Positions 1-8,850 of a DNA stretch of 64,000 bases are shown here, in pieces. Made by a program: the position numbers and the translations under genes. The stretch spans positions 4,715 through 68,714 of the forward strand of contig MU128910.1 in NCBI GenBank assembly GCA_014904985.1, written 5' to 3'. The stretch is from Hydnum rufescens UP504 (lineage: Eukaryota; Basidiomycota; Agaricomycetes; Cantharellales; Hydnaceae). The stretch's first letter is position 1. Every line of letters starts with the position of its first letter. Below the pieces are notes generated by a model, which saw only the letters and a list, made by a program, of their open reading frames with translations, was not told where the DNA came from and searched no databases.

Positions 1-443
1 GGACACACATAAGATTGTGTGGGTCCATCTTCACTTCTCTACAACTCAAGAGACCTACCTCGAAAGTTTGCCATGTTGACTCTTCTGCTCTCGTGCTGTC
101 AAAATGCCCCCAAGAATTTAAAGACCTACCGAAAGCCCAAGCCCCGAGGCAATGGCAGTCTGCCTGCCTCCAATGCAACTGTTTCTTCACTACAGTGGTT
201 GCGTCCATACATAGAGTTAGATACAAGGGCACAGCTTGTGGAGTTCGGGAAAATCACACACCGACTGCAGCTATGTCTAATAAAGCACTTGGAGAGCGTA
301 CTGGTTTCCTCATCGTGAGAACCGGTTAGACCAATCCGAGTCAACGGAAACTGAATGTTCTGGTCCGCCTCATCGTGAAAACCGGTTGGCCAAACCATCT
401 GGAACTCGTACGCCTTTGCTGCCTGCTAATGCGCCCTCGCGAC

Positions 444-610
444 CTGTCCGTTTGCCTTCGCCATCTGTCCGTTTGCCTTCGCCATCTGTCCGTTTGCCTT
501 CGCCATCCTCCCGTTTGCCTTTGCGATCTGCTCATTCATCTTTGCGATCCGCCCATTCGCCTTTGCGATCTGCCGTTCACCTTCGCGATCTGCCCATCCC
601 TCTTCGCTGT
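444..610. repeat. 21-bp minisatellite, eight units
   Basis: Eight tandem units of 21 bp; the first three are identical and the others diverged. The seventh unit (570-589) has 20 bp. Read on the plus strand the array is R/L/P/S-rich and belongs to the decayed gene. Read on the minus strand it gives a seven-residue repeat of the type AKANGQM. The 20-bp unit shifts the plus-strand frame. Confidence 0.85.
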
Positions 611-2061
611 CTTTTCGCTCGCCTTCATCAACTTCATCCAGGAGGTCTTTCCCCCTGGATGCTGACCGTGAGGACAGTGTTCGCTGTTCGAAGGAACCAT
701 TGTTTCTATCCGATGGAGCTTCCCAAGTTGACAATGGTGATAACGATGCTCTCTTTTACAATCCAGATGAATGAGTAGATGATGAACAAGATGAGGGTGC
801 CACTTCGGGGCAAGATGAAGACATCGAAGATGATGCAGATGAGGAGTTTGTCACGTCCATGATGTCTGGCGGTCGTTTTACACGAGAACAAATCTTGGAG
901 GTCCAGGGTCTTACCAAGTCCCTGATGCTTGGGTTGTGACAGCATGCAAAGGACTGGAAGCGCCCTCTAGACTCCATGATGCGGATTGCAAACCTCATTA
1001 TTGCAATGAAGGAGCGACGAGTCGGTGGAAATGCTTGGAATGCATTCCAGAGTAAACATCCTGAGGATCCTCAGAAGGAGACCGTCCCCATCACCAGTAT
1101 GTTGCTGAGGTTATTAAGCCTGCATATCAGGCCTTGATCGCATCGCATGGCAGAGCAGAGTCGTCCGAATGGAAGCAAGAGGCCCAGGAATTGGTGGCAG
1201 AGCATAAGAAACTCAAGTCGGGCTTTGCAAAGAAGGTTGGGTTGAGCCCTGCAGATATCGGGAGTCAGCTCAACTCCTTAAAGCGTCATTGGACGGATGA
1301 TGCGTTGTCTGCTGCATGGATGAATATCCATGTCGCCACCTTCCTTGTTTCGGGGCATCCAGACCTAGCTGCATCCAAGCATAATGCAGTTATATGTGGA
1401 TCGCCGGCAATGAAACAGTGGATTAAGGCGGTATTTCCGCCCACATCCACACTCCTCCCCAAAATCCATTCGCATATCCTTGTGGCACAAGGGGAGACAG
1501 GAATACATTTAACAACGGCTCCAAAACGACTTCCTCCTGACATGCATGGCAGGCAGACGCCTGTACTGCTGAACTCACTTGGATTTTTGAAGAACAAAAT
1601 GACACAGCAATTGGGCCGAAGTTTCCTTGGAGCACAATCCTGGCGTTCCTTATTTGACATTGTTTATACATCTCTGGCTGGCCATCGAAATCCGAGTTTC
1701 CTAGTGTACTTGGGTTGATCGTATCCTCACTGTGGACGGAACATTGGACCAACTTGTGGAATCGGTTGTTTGCTGTGGAGGAGCACAAGCACCTTGTAGT
1801 TAAATGGCTTGACATACTGGCCAGTGAGGACATTTCGGATGATACTTGTCTCATCAGAGACAACAACAACTCGACGTTGTCCGTAGCGGACTGGCATGAG
1901 TATATTGGGAAACAAAAATCTGTTGCCTCTGGCAATGTTGGGACTTCAGGAGAACAGGCTAGGGAAGCGGGAAAACGACGGAAGAGGAAAGAAGTACCTG
2001 GGGGTGGGTCGGGGAAGGAAAGAGGAGGAAGGTGCTTTCAAATCCGATTATAGATGAGGAT

Positions 2062-2115
2062 GAGAGTCCTGAGCCATTGGTTGGAGGTGAGAGCCCTGAG
2101 CCATTGGTGGGAGGT
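2062..2115 (+). repeat. 27-bp tandem duplication
   Basis: Two adjacent 27-bp copies (2062-2088 and 2089-2115) encode ESPEPLVGG twice near the C-terminal end of the decayed gene, and a third partial copy begins at 2116. The length is a multiple of three, so the duplication keeps frame. Confidence 0.8.
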
Positions 2116-2572
2116 GAGAGCCTTGAGGATCACCAAGTTTCTGCGCCACCGGAACCCTTACAATCCAACATGTTTGCAAAGTTTGCACCGGGGACGTTGT
2201 TCGACCCATCCCTGACCAAGTACAACTTTGACTTCGACAAGCAGATTCACTTCGACATGAACAGTTTGAATCCTAACGAGGGGACAAATTTGCTTGACTT
2301 TGTCAACCCAGCCAGTCCCCCTGCCAACACACTTAATCTTGACTTCTCTCAATTCCCAGACCTTGATATGTCTGAAAATCAAGATTTGTTATTGTGCCCG
2401 ATGCTATAATATTTTCCAGTACATATTTCGTTAATAGATTTCTCCGGCAGTTGCTGACGTTGAGTTGTGCTCTCCTTGCAACTACATACCCTGAACCAAC
2501 TAAACAGGGAGCCGCCTAGAAAGGCAGGTACAGACGACCACACCCGTTGATGCGGGAGTGTGGTCATACAAG

Positions 2573-3242
2573 GTAAGTTTTTTTTTTTGGATTGTAGTAG
2601 ATACGATGGCGCAAATAGAGCAGCGAAAGCTGCACTTTTTGCGCTGCTTTGAATATCGTTACTAATGTTGTTCTTTTATTATTTTAGATCCTGGCCTGGT
2701 TCGGAGACCCAAACGAAAACCTGAGGGCCCTGTGTTAGGGTCCAAATGATGAAGTGCTAACCGAAAACATGCCAAATGGAAAGCACAACAAACGACATAC
2801 ATGAAGCCACGGAGAAAAATAGGCAGCCACACCCGCTGCGGTGGGTGTGGCAATATAAGGTATGTATTTTTTTTAATAGCTATGAACATGCAAAAAGAGC
2901 AGCAGTCGCTGCTCTTTTTGCACGAGTTTTAATCTTAACTAACATATTTCCTATTTCCTATCCTAGGTCCAGATGTCCCATCCCAACGTGCGAAGTCACC
3001 CGGCCGTGAGCTCCAACCCATGGACCCGCCAGAATTGCAATGAAACCCAGCACCCAATTACACGCGAGCATGCAAACAAACGAAGGCAACGCATGCACGC
3101 AGCCACAGAGTAAACGAGGGAGCTACACACCCGCCCCAATATAAGGTAAGTTTTTTTAATAGCTACAAATGTGCAAAAAGAGCAGCCGCCGCCGCTCATT
3201 TTGCGCAGGTTTTACTTTAACTAACAGATTATTTTCCATAAG
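2573..3242 (+). repeat. Tandem 286/287-bp units, each with an intron-like block
   Basis: Three diverged units recur at 287 and 286 bp, measured from their donor-like sites at 2573 (GTAAGT), 2860 (GTATGT) and 3146 (GTAAGT). Each donor follows ACAAG or ATAAG and precedes a T-run and an inverted repeat built on GCAAAAAGAGC. Then come a CTAAC or CTAAT branch-like motif and an acceptor-like AG at about 2687, 2966 and 3242. The three blocks are 115, 107 and 97 nt. The segments between them share words such as CACACCCGC. The unit therefore looks like an exon-intron module copied in tandem. Whether it is transcribed or spliced cannot be seen here. Confidence 0.65.
2889..2922. repeat. Near-perfect hairpin inside the second intron-like block
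   Basis: A 15-bp perfect stem (2889-2903 pairing with 2908-2922) encloses a 4-nt loop. The equivalent positions in the first block (about 2610-2645) and third block (about 3173-3204) hold the same stem with one to three mismatches, so the fold is kept across units. Confidence 0.8.
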
Positions 3243-3280
3243 TGTCCCACCCGACATTGTGGAGTCAGGAATCGAACACA

Positions 3281-3559
3281 AGAACCCACGCAGCCACGAA
3301 GGCACGCAAACATACGAACTGGGGCCCGCACGAAGGGGCAAATGAAGGCCCACACACCCGCTGCGGCAACACGAGAACCCACACAGCTGCGAAGGCATGC
3401 AAACACACGAACTGGGGCCGGCACAAAGGGGCAAATGAAGGCCTACACACCCGCTGCGGCAATGCGAGAACCCATGCAGCCATGAAGGCATGCAAACACA
3501 CGAACCAGGCCCGTGTGAAGGGGCAAACGAAGGCCCACATACCTGCTGCGGCAGATGTG
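3281..3559 (+). repeat. 93-bp minisatellite, three units
   Basis: Copies start at 3281, 3374 and 3467, exactly 93 bp (31 codons) apart, and differ at few positions. Each ends with the CACACCCGCTGCGGC type of sequence that also precedes the donor-like sites of the 286-bp units. The array therefore looks like an internal expansion of the exon-like part of that unit. It is open on both strands, but no gene is supported. Confidence 0.85.
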
Positions 3560-3762
3560 TGTGAATCCAAGGTGTTAGATTTTAGCATAGGTGTAGGCCT
3601 ACAGACTGTACTACTCCATATAATAGTATAATAATAATAAGCCAATAATCCTAATGCCCAATAACCCCAGATAGTCCGCTAAGTGTTGAGAAAGATGTCA
3701 ATTTGACATCCAAAGATTGTCAATTGACATCAAAGAAAAAACAGGCCTCTTAGGCTGACTAG

Positions 3763-4230
3763 ATGAGGGATTTGTCCCGCCTATTAAGGTCAGCCCAAGT
3801 GGCTGACCGAGGTGGTGCTTCTGGGCCCAGGAAGTGGGCCTCTCAAGGTGATGGCCACTCACGGAAGAAAAAGAGGACGGGTCCTAAGCATCTGATGTCT
3901 GCTGAATTCATCAACGAGCCCAGTGATGATGATGGCCCTGCAACAGATACTTTTGAAAATCCAGGTGGAGCAAGTTCCGTTGGTGGTCAATCTAGTGGAA
4001 CTACTTGGGGTGGTGCTGGGTCTTCCGTCAATGGTGTTGTCAATGATCAATTTAGTGGGAATGCTTTGAGTGGTGCCATCAATGGTCCAATGGACTGGGC
4101 CAGGGGATATGGTCAAAACCAGCAAGAATACAACCCATACGATGATCCCTTGATGGCATCCCTGTTTGCGAGGTACCCTGATTTGAACCTTGGCTTGAAT
4201 CAAGGGTTTGATGATGGATTTCCTCTCTAA
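3763..4230 (+). CDS. Hypothetical Gly/Ser/Asn-rich protein, 155 aa
   Basis: Not recognised. A single open frame starts with ATG. It has a basic N-terminal third containing KKKRTGPK, which could act as a nuclear localisation signal. A Gly/Ser/Asn-rich middle and an acidic C-terminus ending in DLNLGLNQG and DDGFPL follow. The tail is similar in style to the Asp/Leu/Asn-rich tail of the decayed gene ending at 2409, so it may be a fragment of a related element. A motif near its start (3781-3816) recurs in diverged form at 4621-4656. No intron or partner gene is visible. It may not be an expressed gene. Confidence 0.3.
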   Translation: MRDLSRLLRSAQVADRGGASGPRKWASQGDGHSRKKKRTGPKHLMSAEFINEPSDDDGPATDTFENPGGASSVGGQSSGTTWGGAGSSVNGVVNDQFSGNALSGAINGPMDWARGYGQNQQEYNPYDDPLMASLFARYPDLNLGLNQGFDDGFPL

Positions 4231-5495
4231 ATTCTTCCACCTGATCTCTGCTTGTGGATGTCTTGGATGTGTGCTTTGCATGCTTTTGCGTGCTTCATGC
4301 ACTTTGAGTACCTCTGCCTTCCCTTGGCCTTTTTTAAGACAAATGTTTTCCCTTCATTTGACATACTACACTTATTTCTTGGATTTAATTTCTTAATCTC
4401 TGAAGAACTTAACTTCTTGTTAATTGCTCTATGCATATATAACACATTAATTGACTTGATATCTGCTGCTGTACCATGAGAAACCTTAAAGGTTGTGAGT
4501 TTGATATCAAAATCCCCAAGGGCAGACTTATGGATTGACCTAAGGTCACCCTCCTGAAATCATTTGATATCAAAGGATTCTGATGCCTGCTAGGCTTTTG
4601 ATTTGACACAGTTTGACATACCTATTAAGGCCCCTCTAAGTGGCCGACCAAGGTGGTCAAGCTTATATTCAATCTAGCAATGTAAACCATGTTGTTCCCC
4701 CAATTTTCAATTTAAGTCATGCCTGCAATATAAGCACATGCGCATCATAAAAGTCATCCCCACCACCTGTATGCTGCATGCCATTCATGGCAGCAGACAC
4801 ATCAGTATTTTCAAAGAGGTCAAAGAACTCATCCATAACACTCTTGTATTCTGCGGGCCTCCCAGTGTGTTGAGTCATCGGCGCTCCAAGCACCTGGCGC
4901 TTTTTACCCGAGTGGCCCAAGGGATGGTCTCCCCAGTGGCTCACCACTCAGACAATAGATATTTTACCTTACCTTTCCTTCATAATCCTGCCACACACTT
5001 TTTCCTATATATACAATAGGTATCCCATCCCGGTAGTGCAATAACCTTGTCTTGGTTCATTGCACTACAGGCAAGTCACCTGTACCTCCCAATTACCCAG
5101 TAGATTAATTACAACCTCATCTCAGTTCATTGCACTACAGTCTCATCACAGTGATGTGTGTGAAGGTCTCAATAATGGTTGGCCAACTCACAACCTCAGA
5201 CATGACCTCAGGAAAGGGAACAATGACACTGACTAGAGACTATAGACAATATAAAGAGAGGAAGGGGGGATTTCAACCATCCTGAGACAGAATTCCGAGA
5301 GAGAGTGGCAAGATATTTGACAGAAGGAGGGGTGAGAGGGGGGCGGAGAGGGAGAAAAAGCAAGTGCAGAGTCAAAATTAATTTTGGAACAATCGGCCCG
5401 CCATAGATGTTGCCCAAAACGACTGACTAAGTAGTACGTAATCCATAACCTTACTTGTAGGACACCTTCCCTTTCCTTTCTCCGCAACCTGCGCG
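4231..5495. other. Intergenic, AT-rich, no gene seen
   Basis: No coding region is supported. It contains diverged copies of short words also found at 3690-3820, among them a 36-bp motif at 4621-4656. A 9-bp inverted repeat lies at 5034-5042/5059-5067. TTCATTGCACTACAG occurs twice, ending at 5070 and 5139. The last 100 bp probably include the promoter and leader of the DUF4246 gene. Confidence 0.6.
5034..5067. repeat. 9-bp inverted repeat with 16-nt loop
   Basis: TAGTGCAAT (5034-5042) is inverted as ATTGCACTA (5059-5067). The right arm belongs to TTCATTGCACTACAG, which is repeated directly about 69 bp downstream. It could be a small hairpin or a transposon footprint; nothing more can be said. 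Confidence 0.6.
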
Positions 5496-7539
5496 ATGGC
5501 CTCTGCCCCAGATACCTCAAATGAGACACTGTCCAGATTTTATTTGCCAGGCTTCAGCCTACCTCTCAATTTTATGCCTGATGGGGTGAAATCTTGGAAT
5601 CTAAGCAAGCAGGCTCATCGAGAGCGACAGTCTGCACAAGTTTTGCAAGTTTTGGGACAAATCGACTCTTTTTGCGGAATCCGGGTCAGTTCCAATGTCC
5701 ATCAGTTGGCGACATTAGCTTACTACGAGACATCCAGTTTACCTTTGATCACACTCCGTGAGTTGAGGATGCTGCAGTTCATGAACCAGATAACAGACAA
5801 GCCTGATTGGTATGTTAAGGTACACTACACGCATTGAACATCTTCATCGTGTTTCAAGCTAATTCTGAGTCCTCTTCAGGTTTTCGACTGTGGAATAGCT
5901 TCAAAGTGGAAAAATGAGGTTCTTTTGAGCCCTGAGTCTATGTCCGAGAAAATGGTGGATTATTGTATCGCTGAGCTGCGATACAATGCCAAGATATACG
6001 AGAACACTGGACTGGTCTCCGTATTCTACGGGGATGTTGTCAAGTCCGATACTGCGATCCCAATCTGGCTACAAGGCGAGTTGAAGGCATCGGTAGTTCC
6101 CCTCAAGAACATTCCCGCTCGATATCTTGATTGGCACCCTGGATCAGGCCACAAAGTGCTTGATCTCGTCCACCCATCTTTGTTCCCCCTTGTGTATGGT
6201 CAAACGCGGATTCTCCCCTCACCAGAAGTCACAAACCTCGAAGATTGTATTAGCAGATGCTGTGAAGGTAATGTCCTGCCAATACCTCCGGAGAAGGACA
6301 GATTGGTATTCGGCTCGGGTGAGCCATTATTCAGCCGAAGATTCCAGTGGCTACCCTGCGATGTTGATATATCCAGTGATAACGGTGTCAGGTGGGTTTG
6401 AGTACGCCTTTCCCTTTGCGGGATATTTGCAATTGCTACTCTTTTTAGAATCACGAGCTGTATCAATAATCTTCATCCCTCCGAGAACAGCGGTCTTTAC
6501 GCCACTATTGAAAAAATAATCGCACGTTGCATCCCGCTCTGGAACGCGACACTGACCCCTCTGAGGTCCGTGCACTATAAACCCCTCCGAATCACGTTTG
6601 AAGAAGTGATCTTCGATCCCGACCCTGGGCTCTTCGATGAAGACGAAGGACCCCGTCGAGAGGAAGACGAGAGTCGGAGTGCGTTCTTAGAAAGACGAGA
6701 TGAATGGATAGAGCAGGTCCGCAAGATTGTTCAGCCTGAACCTGGCGAATTCGTTCCGCCTCCGGGGCGAATAGATGATGTCGACCTTGGAAGGGATTTT
6801 GGCTCGAGCGGGCTCCAGATCATTGTGAAGCTTGCCAATATTCAACTGACACCTGAAGAGCCCTCATATGATGGTGGTACATGGCATGTCGAAGGACAAC
6901 TGGTGAGCTATCGCAATACTTTTCAGACTTCCGCTGACCGCGATCGGAATGCAGAATGAACATATCTGTGCCTCGGCATTGTATTATTATGATAGCGTCA
7001 ACATCACTTCCAGCTATATAGCATTCCGACAGCGGTCCAGCACAGAAGATATAGACAACCGCAAGATCGATTATCCGCAAAACTTTTCGAGCTGGCTCCC
7101 GGAAGTGTTTGGCTGCGAGGACCAGGGACCTGCCATCCAATATGTAGGAAAAGTTGACACGAAAGAAGGTCGTCTCCTTACTTGGCCCAATATTCTCCAA
7201 CACCGTGTCGAGCCATTCACGCTCGCAGATCCCACACGTCCTGGGCATCGCAAGATTCTTGCTCTGTTCCTCGTTGATCCGAACATTCGCATAATATCAA
7301 CGGCAAATGTCCCATGCCAGCAGAAGGATTGGTGGACGACGGACATCCGAAAGAAGGGTGGACTGGCTGAGCTCCCGTTAGAGTTACAGGACCAGGTGTT
7401 TAATGAGGTGGAGGGGTTCCCGATCTCACTGGAGGAAGCAAAGGAGCAGAGACTGGAGCTGATGGAGGAGAGGAAGAGATTCGTCTTTTCTCATGAACAA
7501 AGCTTTGAGGGTTCTTATTTTTCACTTTGTGAACATTGA
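5496..7539 (+). CDS. DUF4246 family protein
   Basis: Four exons (5496-5819, 5880-6391, 6449-6902, 6955-7539) join in frame through canonical introns and give about 625 residues. The C-terminal half has the features I associate with fungal DUF4246 proteins: GTWHVEGQLNEHICAS, DYPQNFSSWLPEVFG, then LLTWPNILQHRVEPF and PGHRKILALFLVDP. The spaced HxE, distal His and GHRK residues resemble the iron- and 2-oxoglutarate-binding set of double-stranded beta-helix dioxygenases. That link is inference and no substrate is known. The start ATG lies in ACCTGCGCGATGG after a pyrimidine-rich leader. The gene appears complete, with no sign of damage. Confidence 0.85.
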
Positions 7540-8158
7540 CCGCTATTCCAACCACCTTGGACTGGGTCATACTAGTCATCATGACTATTGTGAGGAAGAG
7601 AACACGAGTAGGTGGATCGTGCGTTGATGAAGTTGTGGGGAACGTGGTATGACGGCTCAGAAATTGGACACAAGGGCTACCACGAAGTGATCACGGGACA
7701 GCGTTGTTATCGGCGACACCATTGGGCATTTTCATTGTCCAAAGATGAGAGGGGGATGATATACTTAGATCCTAGTAACTTTGGAGTTCGATGGGCTCTG
7801 CCTCGATTAGGGCTGGCAACAATTGGATCTCGCGGACTAGAAATCGTAGAATTTCTACGGCACTGTTTTCATCACATTGATAGAGGGCGTCAAGGATAAT
7901 GAGCGTCGTCTACCGATTGGATTGATCTTGAAAACCGAAACTGAGCCAGAAGTGTCTTTGTCCTTCCAGTACAGCGTCCAGGCATGGCCTTCTTGAATTC
8001 GTCGTCTGATTCAGCAAGTCGGAAGGCAATTGTCGGGAACACGAGCTGCGGATCACAGATCCGTTGTTTCAAGAGAAAAAGGAAGCTCGCGTGGAGCATA
8101 CAGTAGTTGTAGGTCAGTCTCACGTGCACTGCCTCGAGCTTTGGATTGTCGAAAAATA
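7540..8158. other. Intergenic, no supported gene
   Basis: This separates the DUF4246 stop from the COA3-like start on the same strand. An open frame at 7612-7899 (95 codons, GTG start) has no recognisable motif, no splice support and no repeat, so it is not called. Part of the region must hold the DUF4246 terminator and the COA3 promoter. Confidence 0.6.
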
Positions 8159-8727
8159 ATGTCCTCGAGAGCGAACAGCGCCTCGTATCGGCCCCGCGGA
8201 TATGTGAGTCTTATCTCCATCTCATTCCCTCCTCGTTCCCTCTTCCGATGCCGCCACCCTTTCTAGGGAATATCTCCCGCTCTCAAACGAGCTCGAGAAC
8301 CGTTTCGCACAAGAAACGCGATAACGGGCACTCTCCTCGTCGCCTTCGCCGTGTCCGTCTGGGCATACAGCATTTCTGCTCGTGAAACAGGACGAATTTG
8401 ACGATGTAGATGCGGAGGCACTTCGTCTCGACAAGCGTCAGCTCGTCAGCATCGAGGACCAGACGAATGCCGCTGCCCTCTCATCTACCCCTCCGCCTGC
8501 CTCTGCACCTACACCTCCCCTTGCCTCTGCCCCTGCGTCCGCTACTCTGGTCATCACAGTCGCGACCATCATCCAACCTCCTCGCTCAATTCAAACCAAC
8601 CATTATCGATCGCTTTGCTCAATTGCGACATCCACAGGATGGAAACCTCATCGTTTGGGGTGCTCCTCCTGTGAATCGCATTGGATCTATTGGGGACAGA
8701 CACGATGCACCTTGGCGTGATGTATAG
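8159..8727 (+). CDS. COA3: Cytochrome c oxidase assembly factor 3-like, two frame breaks
   Basis: COA3 is a small single-pass inner-mitochondrial-membrane protein that helps couple COX1 synthesis to complex IV assembly. Exon 1 (8159-8203) reads MSSRANSASYRPRGY. After a 63-nt intron, exon 2 encodes PALKRAREPFRTRNAITG, then one membrane helix ending AFAVSVWAYSISA, then VKQDEFDDVDAEA. This is the family's signature order. One extra base at 8381 separates the helix from VKQDEF. A second +1 change between about 8540 and 8590 is needed to reach the tail LIVWGAPPVNRIG, which also resembles the family. Total exon length is two bases over a multiple of three, matching two single-base insertions. I read these as probable sequencing indels, but a recently broken gene is possible. 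Confidence 0.7.
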
Positions 8728-8850
8728 GGTATCGAGATAAAATGTAATTTGCTACATGTGAGAGAGGGGCCTACATACTGCAATCTTCATGATCGTCGTG
8801 ACTATCCACAGCAATAATAAATCCTCGGCAATTTCAACAAAAGAATAAGG

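Larger units (their letters stand above)
273..2409 (+). pseudogene. Decayed gene of unknown family, Ser/Pro-rich N-terminus
   Basis: I do not recognise the family. One protein-like reading continues across several frames: a start at 273, then a segment with two PHREN motifs, an R/S/P-rich repeat region, an acidic segment, a segment containing NAWNAF and a long helical segment (about 1134-1718), ending in an Asp-rich tail at 2409. The reading is broken by frame changes near 305, 575 and 1098, by in-frame TGA codons at 772-774 and 937-939, and by later breaks near 1716 and 2040. The 20-nt seventh unit of the 21-bp repeat explains the break near 575. It lies beside other repeats in a gene-poor segment, so it may derive from a mobile or lineage-specific family. 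Some breaks could be sequencing indels, but two nonsense codons make real decay more likely. Confidence 0.5.

Noticed and set aside
7612..7899. 95-codon ORF between DUF4246 and COA3
   Set aside because: No ATG start, no family motif, no splice support and no sign of conservation that can be judged here.
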